A stretch of DNA of 64,000 nt, taken from NCBI GenBank assembly GCA_041441465.1, contig JASDSY010000010.1, positions 248,001 to 312,000 on the forward strand. The letters run 5' to 3'. This document shows positions 1 to 8,474 of this stretch, piece by piece. The notes beneath the pieces are model-generated. The model saw nothing but the letters and a program-made list of their open reading frames with translations. It did not search any database and was not told the DNA's origin. The stretch is from JASDSY01 sp041441465 (lineage in GTDB: Bacteria > Muiribacteriota > UBA9980). Made by a program: the position numbers and the translations under genes. Position 1 is the stretch's first letter, and every line of letters starts with the position of its first letter.

Positions 1-33
1 ATGCCAGCGGACGATTTTAAAACTTCAAGGTAA
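1..33 (+). CDS. possible C-terminal end of an upstream gene (partial)
   Basis: Frame 1 is open from the window edge to a TAA at 31-33 and would end in PADDFKTSR. It lies 38 bases before the NifU-like gene on the same strand. It could be the tail of a gene in the same operon, but ten codons are too few to identify a family or to prove coding. Confidence 0.3.
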   Translation: MPADDFKTSR

Positions 34-71
34 GTTTTTAGAGTCCTTATAAAAATTCAGGAGGAACAAAA

Positions 72-293
72 ATGAAAGACAGAGTAAAAGCCGCAATTGA
101 TAAAATCAGGCCTATGTTAAATGCTGACGGCGGCGACATAGAATTAGTCGATGTTGTAGATAACGTAGTAAAGGTAAAATTAACAGGCGCATGCCACGGC
201 TGTCCGGCTGCCGCTTATACGCTTCAAATGGGCGTTGAAAAAACCATAAAAAAAGAAATTCCGGAAATTATCAGAGTTGAAAACGTAGGCTAA
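72..293 (+). CDS. NifU C-terminal domain Fe-S scaffold/carrier protein
   Basis: This 73-residue protein consists only of the NifU C-terminal (Nfu) domain. The signature is clear: DGGDIELVDV near residue 20, then GACHGCPAA at about residues 39-47 with the CxxC pair that binds a bridging [4Fe-4S] cluster between two subunits, followed by the TLQMGVE helix start typical of the family. Known members assemble or carry Fe-S clusters to target proteins in the cytoplasm. A strong ribosome site (AGGAGG at 59-64) precedes the ATG. The many Fe-S proteins expected in an anaerobe, including the activase and radical SAM protein in this window, are plausible clients, but that is inference. Confidence 0.9.
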   Translation: MKDRVKAAIDKIRPMLNADGGDIELVDVVDNVVKVKLTGACHGCPAAAYTLQMGVEKTIKKEIPEIIRVENVG

Positions 294-342
294 TTTACAT
301 TACAACTAAAGTTAAATCACATTGATTATATTTGTTTTTTAT

Positions 343-379
343 AAAACGGTTTTTCTCTTCCGGGAAGTGCCGTTTTTTT
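343..379 (+). terminator. intrinsic terminator after the NifU-like gene
   Basis: AAAACGG (343-349) pairs with CCGTTTT (370-376), with a smaller inner CTTCC/GGAAG stem, and is followed by a T run. It lies 50 bases after the NifU-like stop codon and separates it from the decarboxylase gene. Confidence 0.75.
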
Positions 380-469
380 CTTATGTCGCGGCATTCTTTT
401 GCCGGCGCCTGATAATGTAGTGATTAAGTATGTCCGGCCGGCTGATTTTTTTAAAAGGTGCATTACAAG

Positions 470-1738
470 ATGGATGAAATTAACTCACAAAGATATTGGT
501 TTGAAAAACACATAGATCAAATAAGCGAGGTAAAAAAAACGCCTTATTTCTTATTAAATACAGAAATTGTCAAAGCGCGGATCGGACGTTACAGATCGGA
601 TAAAAATTTTAACGTAATAATGGGCTATCCGATAAAAGCGAACTCATCACGTGAAATTTTGCAATTATACGCAAAAATGGGGCAGATGGCAGAAGTAGTA
701 TCAGACGGCGAAATTTACCTTTGCCATTCGGCGGGGTTCGAATATAAAAACCTGATTTTCAACGGCTGCGGCAAAACCGATGATGAGATAATATTTGCCT
801 TAAAAAACGGACTGCATCTAAACATAGATTCAGCGGCCGAATTCGAACGCATAAAATTGATCTTAAAAAACGAATTGAAGGACGGCGGTTACCCGGAATT
901 AAAACTCGGGTTCAGACTTAATTTTGACATCTCAGCCGGCGGGCATAATCTGATCAGAACATCGGAATGCAACTGCAAATTCGGCATGTCAGTCGGCGCT
1001 ATAATGGCGCTTTTAGAACAAAACAAAGATTTTTTTAAAGATAAACCGATCCTTTTACATTATCATCTGGGTTCGCAAATAATGAATTTTAAGCCTTTCG
1101 AAACAGCCCTGTCAAAACTTGCCGAAACCGCAGATAAAGTGTTAAACGCCGGATTTAAAATTTCATATCTCGATGTCGGCGGCGGCCTGGGAATAGCTTA
1201 TGAAGCCAAAGACCAGACAATCGAACCGGCGCCGGAAGAATATGTAAAATTAATAGCCCGGTATTTGAAAAGGTTTAACGTGCCGGTGATTATAGAAGCA
1301 GGCCGTTCGACTGTCGCACCAGCCGAAGTTGTGGTTACAAAAGTATTGCTGCTTAAGGAAAACGGCGGCACCAGCTGGGTGATATGCGATATTGGCGCCA
1401 ATGCACTTTTACGCGTCGCGTATCTTGACTGGTACCATGAAATTGCAGTGCTTGACAAGGATTTTAAATTAAAAAGCGCAGATAAAAACACCAGAACCTA
1501 TTCAATCGGCGGACCGTTATGCTTTTCCGGCGATATTTTAGCGCGCGATAGAATATTACCCAAAATCGAGGCAGGCGATCACCTGGTATTAATGCACACC
1601 GGAGCATACTGTAAAGCGATGATGAACAATTATTGCGGCAGGCTGTTTCCTGATCAATACGTCGTCGAAAACGGCGAATTTAAACTATCGTCGCGCAGCC
1701 AGAAATTAGAGGACCTTACTTATTTAGAAATGAAATAA
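470..1738 (+). CDS. PLP-dependent decarboxylase, DAP/ornithine/arginine decarboxylase 2 family
   Basis: This is an alanine-racemase-fold (group IV) amino acid decarboxylase. The PLP-binding lysine sits in GYPIKAN (about residue 51). HYHLGSQI, DVGGGLGIAYE (phosphate-binding glycine loop) and EAGRS are the usual barrel motifs. In the C-terminal beta domain GPLCFSGDIL carries the catalytic Cys and Asp, and GAYCKAMMNNYCGR supplies the tyrosine-containing loop. Length matches LysA-like enzymes, which make lysine from meso-diaminopimelate. Carboxynorspermidine- or arginine-type substrates cannot be excluded, so no symbol is given. An upstream GTG at 458 is possible, but AAAAGGTG at 453-460 fits a ribosome site for the ATG at 470. 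The gene stands alone between two terminators. Confidence 0.85.
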   Translation: MDEINSQRYWFEKHIDQISEVKKTPYFLLNTEIVKARIGRYRSDKNFNVIMGYPIKANSSREILQLYAKMGQMAEVVSDGEIYLCHSAGFEYKNLIFNGCGKTDDEIIFALKNGLHLNIDSAAEFERIKLILKNELKDGGYPELKLGFRLNFDISAGGHNLIRTSECNCKFGMSVGAIMALLEQNKDFFKDKPILLHYHLGSQIMNFKPFETALSKLAETADKVLNAGFKISYLDVGGGLGIAYEAKDQTIEPAPEEYVKLIARYLKRFNVPVIIEAGRSTVAPAEVVVTKVLLLKENGGTSWVICDIGANALLRVAYLDWYHEIAVLDKDFKLKSADKNTRTYSIGGPLCFSGDILARDRILPKIEAGDHLVLMHTGAYCKAMMNNYCGRLFPDQYVVENGEFKLSSRSQKLEDLTYLEMK

Positions 1739-1794
1739 AAGCAAATTAAAATAAACGAAATAACGCTTCAAATAAAAATATATACTTCAGCCTC

Positions 1795-1842
1795 AAAATG
1801 AGCACTTCACCAAATTACTAACGTGACTGCTCATTTTTTTTA
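1795..1842 (+). terminator. intrinsic terminator after the decarboxylase
   Basis: A perfect 10-bp stem, AAAATGAGCA (1795-1804) with TGCTCATTTT (1828-1837), is followed by a T-rich tract. It ends the decarboxylase transcript. Confidence 0.8.
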
Positions 1843-1863
1843 TAAATATTTACAGTACATTCA

Positions 1864-1892
1864 TTGACAAAACCTATTTTGCCGATTATAAT
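1864..1892 (+). promoter_or_regulatory. sigma-70-type promoter of the PLD-like gene
   Basis: TTGACA at 1864-1869 and TATAAT at 1887-1892 are both perfect consensus hexamers with a 17-base spacer. The promoter lies about 100 bases before the PLD-like start codon, just after the preceding terminator. Confidence 0.85.
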
Positions 1893-1990
1893 TGATTTAC
1901 TAACATTTATGCTGGCAGTTTTTTATGATTATTCATTTCGATATTAAATGAATTCATGCATAAATGAAAGAATTGCGGAGGTGCTTTATT

Positions 1991-3811
1991 ATGAACGCGA
2001 AAAGAAATTTAAAAAGATTTTTATCAGGCATATTCTTCATAATCCTTATTTTAGCAGCTCAATTTTCGTATTCAGATATAGCATTCGCCGTAGCTGACGA
2101 AAAAAACAATTTTGAGTTATACTTCGGACCTTCCGAAGATAAAACCAAAACGATCGATAATTTTTTTATCGATCTTGTAGATTCTTCAAAAAAATCAATC
2201 GACGGATGTTTTTTTGAAATCCGCCTTCAGAGTATAGTTGACGCGTTTATAAAGGCACGCAAAAGAGGCGTTAAAATAAGAATTGTTACTGACACTGACA
2301 ATTTCAACAATGAATTCGTGCCGCAGCTTCTAAAGGCGGGCATAGAAGTAAAATCCGATAATAACCGTTCCGCGCTGATGCATAACAAGTTTGCAATTGT
2401 CGATTCGAACAAAATATGGACAGGTTCATATAACCTCACCGATACATGCAGCTATAACAATAATAACAACGCATTATGCTTCTATTCAAAGGAACTTTGC
2501 GAAATATACCAGCGCGAATTCAATGAAATGTTCATCGACGGCCAGTTCGGCGCCACTTCACCTTCTACATTAGAACAACAGGAAGCCGAGGTTCCGATCG
2601 CAGGCCAGCAGTCAAAGATAAACGTATTTTTTGCACCTGAGGACAAGCCTAACGAAAAAATAGTCGAACTATTAAAAACTGCCAAAAAAGAAATATTTTT
2701 TATGCACTTCGCCTTCACGGCCAATGAAATTTCCGATGTCTTAATCGACAAGGCGCGTAACGATAAAGTCAATGTCGCCGGCATATTCGATTCAAAATTA
2801 TACCGTTCGACAGGACCTTATTCAGAATTTTTTAAATTGACAAATGAAGACATAAAAATAGTCCTCGCCAACAACCAGAAAGGCAAGCTCCACCACAAAG
2901 TATTTATTGTAGATCCAAACAGTGACGACGGTTTTGTAATCACAGGCTCCGAAAATTCATCCAATAACGGCGACGGCACGAACGACGAAAATGTCATCGT
3001 CATATATAACGATAAAGTCGCCAAAGCTTATTTTAATGAATTTAAAAAACTGCTGGGACAATTTTCAGATTCATACGCAACAAGCATGAATTTATATTTC
3101 AAGCCTGAAGAAAATATTTCCGATGCAAACATCGTATTCAACGCAAACGGCAAGCCGGTAGACAAGATCGAAGTAAATTATCCGGCGCGCTGGCCGCTCA
3201 GCGGCAAGGAAAGCGTAAGCATTTATACGCTCGACCAGAAAAAATGGCCTAAAGGCTCGCTGGTATTCAATAAAAAGGGATTCAGCGCAGTTAATCTCGG
3301 CATGAAAGCTTTCGGAAAATCGAGCTATATCATATTCAGGTTTAAAAATATGCAGGCGCCGAAAATAAAAGGCGGTTACAACCTTTATATAAAATGCTCG
3401 CACCAGCCCGGCAAAGAACTGCTGCCTTTAATGTCACAACCGGGATTTGAAATCACTGATAACATAGCTACCGATGCCGTGGCATCCTTCGACGCTCTTC
3501 TTAATAAAATGACAGTTTCATATTCAGAAATGTTAAACATCAGGGAGAATTCCTCAAACGAAGAGGTTTTTGACAATTTATTCGCTCACTGGATGCAAAA
3601 TTACAATGAAATTACAGAAATGATACTTACCGACGCCAAAAATAAAGATTATGACAAATTTTATAAATTCATGTCTATTTACGATACTCTGGATGCCGAT
3701 TCCAGGTCAAAACTCGGCGGTTTTTTAAAGGACCTTTCTGAAATTTTAAAAAACAATATAACATCAGGCGACGAAGCGGCAGCCGATGCTTTAAAACTTA
3801 TAAAAAAATAA
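1991..3811 (+). CDS. secreted phospholipase D-like protein with two HKD motifs
   Basis: An N-terminal hydrophobic stretch, preceded by Lys/Arg and ending near AFAVAD, looks like a signal peptide. Two PLDc_2-type domains follow. The first has HNKFAIVD with downstream GSYNLTD; the second has HHKVFIVD with downstream GSENSSNN. Both match the HxK(x)4D catalytic motif, so the enzyme should form one two-lobed active site. Known relatives are phospholipases, cardiolipin synthases or nucleases; the substrate here is unknown. The last 230 residues contain a probable beta domain and a helical tail that I do not recognise. The start was moved to the ATG at 1991 because GGAGGTG at 1977-1983 is ideally placed. 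Transcribed alone from a consensus promoter. Confidence 0.82.
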   Translation: MNAKRNLKRFLSGIFFIILILAAQFSYSDIAFAVADEKNNFELYFGPSEDKTKTIDNFFIDLVDSSKKSIDGCFFEIRLQSIVDAFIKARKRGVKIRIVTDTDNFNNEFVPQLLKAGIEVKSDNNRSALMHNKFAIVDSNKIWTGSYNLTDTCSYNNNNNALCFYSKELCEIYQREFNEMFIDGQFGATSPSTLEQQEAEVPIAGQQSKINVFFAPEDKPNEKIVELLKTAKKEIFFMHFAFTANEISDVLIDKARNDKVNVAGIFDSKLYRSTGPYSEFFKLTNEDIKIVLANNQKGKLHHKVFIVDPNSDDGFVITGSENSSNNGDGTNDENVIVIYNDKVAKAYFNEFKKLLGQFSDSYATSMNLYFKPEENISDANIVFNANGKPVDKIEVNYPARWPLSGKESVSIYTLDQKKWPKGSLVFNKKGFSAVNLGMKAFGKSSYIIFRFKNMQAPKIKGGYNLYIKCSHQPGKELLPLMSQPGFEITDNIATDAVASFDALLNKMTVSYSEMLNIRENSSNEEVFDNLFAHWMQNYNEITEMILTDAKNKDYDKFYKFMSIYDTLDADSRSKLGGFLKDLSEILKNNITSGDEAAADALKLIKK

Positions 3812-3826
3812 AGTATCAAAATTAAG

Positions 3827-3855
3827 TTGACAAATTGTCAAGCATGAATTAAAAT
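3827..3855 (+). promoter_or_regulatory. sigma-70-type promoter of the TM1266-like gene
   Basis: TTGACA (3827-3832), a 17-base spacer, then TAAAAT (3850-3855). It begins 16 bases after the PLD-like stop and drives the 85-residue regulator. Confidence 0.75.
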
Positions 3856-3908
3856 AATTTAAAGGTAAACTAGATCTTTATAAAATTAAAAAAGGAGTAG
3901 ATTCTAAC

Positions 3909-4166
3909 ATGGAATTAAGAATTTTAGGCGTTTATATTTCAGACCGCATAAAAGAAGCCGGTGAAGTCCAGAAAGTATTAACCAAGTATGGCTGCTCAAT
4001 CAAAACAAGACTCGGCCTTCATGAAGTAAGCGAAAATAAATGCGCTACCAACGGCCTTTTAATACTTGAATTGACCGGCGATCTAAAGGAATGCGACAAG
4101 CTGGAAAACGACTTGCTGGGCATAAAAGGCATTGAAGTAAAGAAAATGACATTCAACAAGCAATAA
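3909..4166 (+). CDS. TM1266-type iron-only hydrogenase system regulator-like (ACT-like) protein
   Basis: This 85-residue single-domain protein has the pattern of the TM1266 / iron-only hydrogenase regulator family: RILGVYISDRIKEAGEVQKVLTKYG, then TRLGLHEV, then GLLILELTGD and a closing helix-strand DLLGIKGIEVKKM. The fold expected is ferredoxin-like, related to ACT and NikR C-terminal domains. Family members often accompany hydrogenase maturation genes, but none is present here. Ligand and target are unknown. It has its own promoter and a strong terminator, so it is a single-gene unit. A ribosome site AAAGGAG precedes the ATG. Confidence 0.7.
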   Translation: MELRILGVYISDRIKEAGEVQKVLTKYGCSIKTRLGLHEVSENKCATNGLLILELTGDLKECDKLENDLLGIKGIEVKKMTFNKQ

Positions 4167-4190
4167 TCTACTCGAAATTTTAATCAAAAA

Positions 4191-4240
4191 TAAAAAAAAA
4201 GGGTTATCCGGCAAATATATCGGATAGCCCTTTTTTTATT
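4191..4240. terminator. bidirectional intrinsic terminator
   Basis: GGGTTATCCG (4201-4210) pairs with CGGATAGCCC (4221-4230) with one wobble pair. Ten A bases lie before and seven T bases after the stem, so it can stop both the TM1266-like gene (+) and the converging ABC exporter operon (-). Confidence 0.9.
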
Positions 4241-4424
4241 TTAAAATATTTTTGTTTTTATTAAAAACAGCGGCTCAGCTTTCGCAGAAATAAATATATA
4301 TAAAAAAGTAATATATTTTCTTATAAAGAAATCATAAAAATCAATTCTGAAAAATATTTATTTACGCTGGAATTTTCATCGGCAAAACTTAAAATAAAAG
4401 CTCATAGTAGGAGCAAAAGCAGGC

Positions 4425-5291
4425 TCAGTAATTCGTGGTCGAATCGATAATGCCTCTTGCGCGCGCCGATAAATTGGCAAATTTGAATACAGCCATAGAA
4501 ATAATAAACAGGCATAGGCTGAAGAATAATTGTTCGTATAAAAGCTGGTCAGAAGTATAATTTTGCCACGTCCGGTCAATAGTGGTCGCCGTTGCCGATA
4601 TTATCCGGCGTGAAATTTCAAACCATTGGGAAATCGGTATTTTCACAGATATCTGCCGCAAAAATTCCGGCAAATAATGCAGCGGAAATAAGGCGCCGCA
4701 AAGTATCATGAAAAAGCCGGCGGCAGTTTCCGAGATTAAAGTCGCATTCCGAGCTGTAAGCAAAGTAAGTGAACCGATTATAACTCCGCAAAAAAATATC
4801 GAAGCGACAGCCGCAGCAGATGAAATCACAAACAAGTTAAGACTTTTTAAAACATTAAACGGGTTTAAACCTAAGAATAAATAGCCGCCCCAAAATGAGA
4901 TAGATACTGAAATTGTCGCAAGCAAGAACCTTATCAGGCCGTATGAAAGAAAATAGGCATAAAAATTCAGAGGCGATATGTAAACATATTTTATCACTTC
5001 ATAGTGTTCCCTGTCTTCGAATATAACATTTGCCATCGAAGAGAGAATACTTGAGACATAAATATATAAAACCGCGCCGATAAAAAAAAATGAAAAATAA
5101 TTAACATCAAAAGTTGAACCGCCGATAGCGAATTTGAACATGAACGTAATGATTAAAAGAAATGAAACAGGCTTTATTACGCAGAATAAAATAAATAAAG
5201 GCGGCGACGTCCAGTTCGATTCAATTTTCCATGCAAGCCACAGAGCGGCCTTAAACGAGTTCCAGCCGCGGACATAATTTCTTATTGCCAT
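4425..5291 (-). CDS. ABC-2 type transporter permease (second subunit)
   Basis: This 288-residue integral membrane protein has about six hydrophobic segments (around residues 33-55, 65-85, 108-130, 140-190, 190-210 and 262-280) in the layout of ABC-2 permeases of the DrrB/ABC2_membrane type. Its start overlaps the end of the preceding permease by 10 bases, so the two are translationally coupled and probably form a heterodimer. Together with the ATPase at 6277-7254 they make an exporter for a drug, lipid or polysaccharide; the substrate is unknown. Confidence 0.82.
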   Translation of the reverse strand: MAIRNYVRGWNSFKAALWLAWKIESNWTSPPLFILFCVIKPVSFLLIITFMFKFAIGGSTFDVNYFSFFFIGAVLYIYVSSILSSMANVIFEDREHYEVIKYVYISPLNFYAYFLSYGLIRFLLATISVSISFWGGYLFLGLNPFNVLKSLNLFVISSAAAVASIFFCGVIIGSLTLLTARNATLISETAAGFFMILCGALFPLHYLPEFLRQISVKIPISQWFEISRRIISATATTIDRTWQNYTSDQLLYEQLFFSLCLFIISMAVFKFANLSARARGIIDSTTNY

Positions 5292-6139
5292 CTTAAAATC
5301 AGCCGTCCTTCGCTCCTCGCGATGTGCTCAAGTTTTTCAAGGAATTTTTGGGCGGCTTTGAAATAAATAACGGAAAGAAGCATAAGAAGCGCAAGTTCCA
5401 TCGGAACCGGCATCAGGCCTGTCTGCGGGCCGATTTTAAAAGCCAGCTGACGCATAGCATCGAGGCCTAAAGTTACAGGCAGCGCCGAAGCCAGAGCGGC
5501 AAAAAAATAACCGAGAGTTTTAACTGGAAAGTAAAATCCGCTGAGGAAAAAAACAGGTTCCATAAAAATATTCAAAGTATTCCAGGCGTTCCGGCCGTAA
5601 ATTAAAAAAAGCGAGGCAAGGGCCATTCCAAGACAAAAAACTGCCGCGAGCGTTATAAAAAAAGTCATTCCAAGCCAGAAATACGAGGAAACGTTCATTG
5701 TAACCGAAAATAAAAAACTGCCGGCAGCGCAGATTATAACGATTCTCAGCACGGCCGAAATAATCGAACCAAGCGCCATCCCGAGAAGCACGGACATCAT
5801 GTTCATCGGAGACATTATGTAAAGCGAAAGATTTCCAGTTTCCCGCTCCCAGTAAAATTGCGCGGCCATAGACCATAAAACATTAAGCCATACCGAAACC
5901 ATCGCACCGCCGAGCAGGACAAAGCCCTGCGAATCAGCGGGCGCGTTCATCGCCTTATACATATACGCGAAAGCGCATATAGGAAAAAGCGGAAACAGCA
6001 CTTCGAAAAACAGCCATGAAAATTCGCGGTTAATGACTATAATTCTAACATACGCGCGCGCCCATATTCCTCTTAAATTTATCAGGAAATTCTTCACGCC
6101 AAAGCACCCTAATTTCAACATAGCTTTCAAATCATCCAA
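5282..6139 (-). CDS. ABC-2 type transporter permease (first subunit)
   Basis: This 285-residue ABC-2 permease has a cytoplasmic N-terminal region that enters the membrane near FLINLRGIWARAYVRIIVINREFSW, as in the ABC-2 family, then about six hydrophobic segments. The loop WERETGNLSLYIMSPMN between segments 2 and 3 is the typical coupling region (ExxxGT/L...L..P) that meets the ATPase. It is the middle gene of ATPase-permease-permease and overlaps the next permease by 10 bases. Confidence 0.84.
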   Translation of the reverse strand: MDDLKAMLKLGCFGVKNFLINLRGIWARAYVRIIVINREFSWLFFEVLFPLFPICAFAYMYKAMNAPADSQGFVLLGGAMVSVWLNVLWSMAAQFYWERETGNLSLYIMSPMNMMSVLLGMALGSIISAVLRIVIICAAGSFLFSVTMNVSSYFWLGMTFFITLAAVFCLGMALASLFLIYGRNAWNTLNIFMEPVFFLSGFYFPVKTLGYFFAALASALPVTLGLDAMRQLAFKIGPQTGLMPVPMELALLMLLSVIYFKAAQKFLEKLEHIARSEGRLILRWQ

Positions 6140-6276
6140 AAATCAAATAATAAATCGCTGCCATTGACATTTCCAAAATGAACATTAATTTTTGCCGGTA
6201 ATAATAAACAATAAATTTCAATTCCGCAGGCGCAGCATCACGCCCAAAAATATTCCTAAAAAACTGGCCGCTGAAT

Positions 6277-7254
6277 CTATTTTTTACCTGTCAGGCTTAC
6301 AAACGCCTCTTCGAGAGTATATTCGTATTTAGTAATATTTATTATCCTGTATTTTTTTTCGGAAATGATTTTTATTATTTCAGAAAGCACGCATTCATTT
6401 TCAAGGATAAAAACTAACTCGGACAGGCCGGATGACGCCTCTTCAACCAATGAAATCGATTTTATGCCGCTCATGCCGCCGAATAATTTTGAATCGATAT
6501 TCATTTCAGAAACCGAGATTTTATAGCGATAGCCTTCTATCTGGGAGCTTTTTATATCTGCCGGCGTACCGGATTTTATAATTTCGCCCTTATCGATAAC
6601 GGCAATTTCATCGCATAACTCATCCGCTTCCTGCATATAATGGGTTGTGAGGATAACGGTCCTCGCTGCATCCGATTTTTTTACCCAATCCGATACAAAT
6701 TTTCTTGTCTCACGGGCGGAAACGACGTCAAGGCCGAGCGTCGGTTCATCGAGAAATAAAATCCGCGGATTCGTAATAAATCCTCGTATAAAATTCATTT
6801 TCTGCCTCATCCCTGCCGAAAGTTTGTTTATTTGAGTGTGCGCCTTGTCTGCTATTCCGAAAATCTCAAGAAGGTTCATGATTTGCGCAACTGCGGTTTT
6901 TCTTTCAATACCGTAAAATTGAGAAAACATCCATAAATTTTCGAGCAGGGTCAAAATTCCGTAACCCGAATTTTCGCCGCCGGTGACCATATTAATAATT
7001 GGCCGTATCTCTTTAAATTCGTTTTCCACATTAAAGCCTGCGATTTTGACGGTCCCGGCGGTCGGCAGAAGAAGGGTCGCCATTATATTGATAAGAGTGG
7101 TTTTTCCGGCGCCGTTAGGGCCTAAAACGCCGTAAATAATGCCTTCGCCGATATTTAAATTAACGCCGCGAAGCGCCCAGAATAAATCTGAGCCGCTATT
7201 TTGAGATGAATTTTTGAAAACCCTCGATAAGTTATTTATCTCGACCGAATACAT
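6277..7254 (-). CDS. ABC transporter ATP-binding protein (ABC-2 exporter)
   Basis: This 325-residue ATPase has Walker A GPNGAGKTT (about residues 45-53), signature LSAGMRQKM, Walker B ILFLDEPTLGLD and H-loop TTHYMQEAD. A C-terminal extension of about 90 residues after the core matches the regulatory tail of DrrA/CcmA-like exporters. It energises the two ABC-2 permeases encoded 138 bases downstream. A perfect dyad at 7271-7306 lies directly before its start codon and may be an operator. Confidence 0.9.
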   Translation of the reverse strand: MYSVEINNLSRVFKNSSQNSGSDLFWALRGVNLNIGEGIIYGVLGPNGAGKTTLINIMATLLLPTAGTVKIAGFNVENEFKEIRPIINMVTGGENSGYGILTLLENLWMFSQFYGIERKTAVAQIMNLLEIFGIADKAHTQINKLSAGMRQKMNFIRGFITNPRILFLDEPTLGLDVVSARETRKFVSDWVKKSDAARTVILTTHYMQEADELCDEIAVIDKGEIIKSGTPADIKSSQIEGYRYKISVSEMNIDSKLFGGMSGIKSISLVEEASSGLSELVFILENECVLSEIIKIISEKKYRIINITKYEYTLEEAFVSLTGKK

Positions 7255-7270
7255 TTTTCACGCCCATTAT

Positions 7271-7306
7271 AATTTAAGGCGGGAAATGACATGCCCGCCT
7301 TAAATT
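7271..7306 (-). promoter_or_regulatory. perfect 13-bp inverted repeat upstream of the ABC ATPase gene
   Basis: AATTTAAGGCGGG (7271-7283) and CCCGCCTTAAATT (7294-7306) are perfectly complementary around a 10-base loop. On the minus strand a TATAAT begins inside one arm (7268-7273), 13 bases before the ATG. There is no T run after the hairpin, so it does not look like a terminator for the HIT gene; an operator over the promoter of the ABC operon is a reasonable alternative. Confidence 0.5.
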
Positions 7307-7343
7307 GAAATAATATTAAAACCTTCTTGATTAACTCTTCGAA

Positions 7344-7685
7344 CTAGCCCGGCGGCCACATTAAAAGCCTGCCTGCAAGCACATGGAAATGGATGTGGAA
7401 TACCGTCTGGCCTGCCGCCTGATTGGTGTTCAAAACTATTCTGAACCCATCCTGCGAATATCCTTTTTCCTGCATAACCTTGCTTATTACTTCGAATATT
7501 TTGAATATATAATCTTTATGTTCATCTTTGGCTTCCAAAATCGTCGGAACGTGAATCTTAGGAATCACAAGAGCATGAAAAGGCGCCTGAGGATTGATAT
7601 CTTCAAACATCAAAACCCTGTCGTCCTCATAAATAACTTTTGTCGGAATTTCTTTTTTTATTATCTTACAAAAAATGCAATCCAA
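7344..7685 (-). CDS. HIT family nucleotide hydrolase/transferase (HinT-like)
   Basis: At 113 residues this is a complete HinT-like protein. CxFC at the N-terminus (DCIFCKI) and the histidine triad VFHIHFHVLAGR near residues 94-105 are diagnostic. Family members hydrolyse adenosine phosphoramidates and related nucleotides in the cytoplasm. The start is TTG, supported by a strong GGAGGGG site eight bases upstream. Transcribed alone from a promoter divergent from that of the GAF protein. Confidence 0.93.
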   Translation of the reverse strand: MDCIFCKIIKKEIPTKVIYEDDRVLMFEDINPQAPFHALVIPKIHVPTILEAKDEHKDYIFKIFEVISKVMQEKGYSQDGFRIVLNTNQAAGQTVFHIHFHVLAGRLLMWPPG

Positions 7686-7717
7686 ATATTTCCCCTCCTT
7701 TTTCCAGTATAGCGCTT

Positions 7718-7746
7718 AAGATAACAAATTTTTAAATACTTGTCAA
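7718..7746 (-). promoter_or_regulatory. promoter of the HIT gene
   Basis: On the minus strand TTGACA (7741-7746), a 17-base spacer and TATCTT (7718-7723). It is back to back with the GAF promoter. Confidence 0.55.
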
Positions 7747-7772
7747 ATTTTTATTTGTAAATAATTTGTAAA

Positions 7773-7801
7773 TTGACAGTTTGCAATAAATGATTTATAA
7801 T
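7773..7801 (+). promoter_or_regulatory. consensus sigma-70-type promoter of the GAF gene
   Basis: TTGACA (7773-7778), a 17-base spacer and TATAAT (7796-7801). It lies 60 bases before the GAF protein start. Confidence 0.85.
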
Positions 7802-7863
7802 TAAAATAGCGGTATTATAAAAATCGGTGTTTAAATTTGACAAATAAAGCGAGGTTTTGAATT

Positions 7864-8469
7864 ATGGCTTTTTTTATTATATTTCTCGGACTTTCCGCTT
7901 ATTATATCCTGATTTATTACTATTCGATAAAACCGCGGCAAAAGGAACTCGAAAAATCTAACAAAAAATTAAAACTGCTTTACGAATTAAGCGTTAATTT
8001 CCATGAATCTGTAGCGCTTGAAAACTCGCTTGAAAAAATATTAAGTGAAATTTTAGGGCTTGTGAACGCCGAGGTAGCGTCATTATTTTTGCTTGACAGG
8101 AAGAACGGTCATTTTAGCTGCGCGGTGGCTGTAGGACCGACCGCTGACGAAGTATTAAAATTAAAAATTCCTTACGGCGCCGGAATTGTTTCCAAGGTTG
8201 AAAAGGAAAAAGCTCCGATATTATGCAATGACGTAGAAACAATGCCTGAACACTTTAAAAATATCGATGAAAAATTAAAATTTAAAACCAAATCAATGAT
8301 TTGCGTGCCGCTTTTTATTAAAGACGATTTTATGGGCGCAATCCAGATAATAAATAAAAAAAGCGGCAATTCATTTGAAAACTCAGACATCGAAATACTT
8401 TCGACCATTTCAAACATTGCCGCTTTAGCGATACATAATGTAAATATTATAAAAAATTATTCCAGGTAA
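7864..8469 (+). CDS. membrane-anchored GAF domain protein
   Basis: This 201-residue protein has one N-terminal transmembrane segment (about residues 2-20), a short coiled coil (KELEKSNKKLKLL), then a single GAF domain from about residue 35 to 195. GAF landmarks are the NFHESVALENSLEKIL helix, ASLFLLD, GIVSKVEKEKAPIL and SMICVPLF with IQIINK. No output domain is attached, so it is a stand-alone sensor that would act on a partner. The ligand cannot be read from sequence. It resembles the GAF domains of the HD-GYP protein at 48029-50827. Confidence 0.82.
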   Translation: MAFFIIFLGLSAYYILIYYYSIKPRQKELEKSNKKLKLLYELSVNFHESVALENSLEKILSEILGLVNAEVASLFLLDRKNGHFSCAVAVGPTADEVLKLKIPYGAGIVSKVEKEKAPILCNDVETMPEHFKNIDEKLKFKTKSMICVPLFIKDDFMGAIQIINKKSGNSFENSDIEILSTISNIAALAIHNVNIIKNYSR

Positions 8470-8474
8470 TCTTT

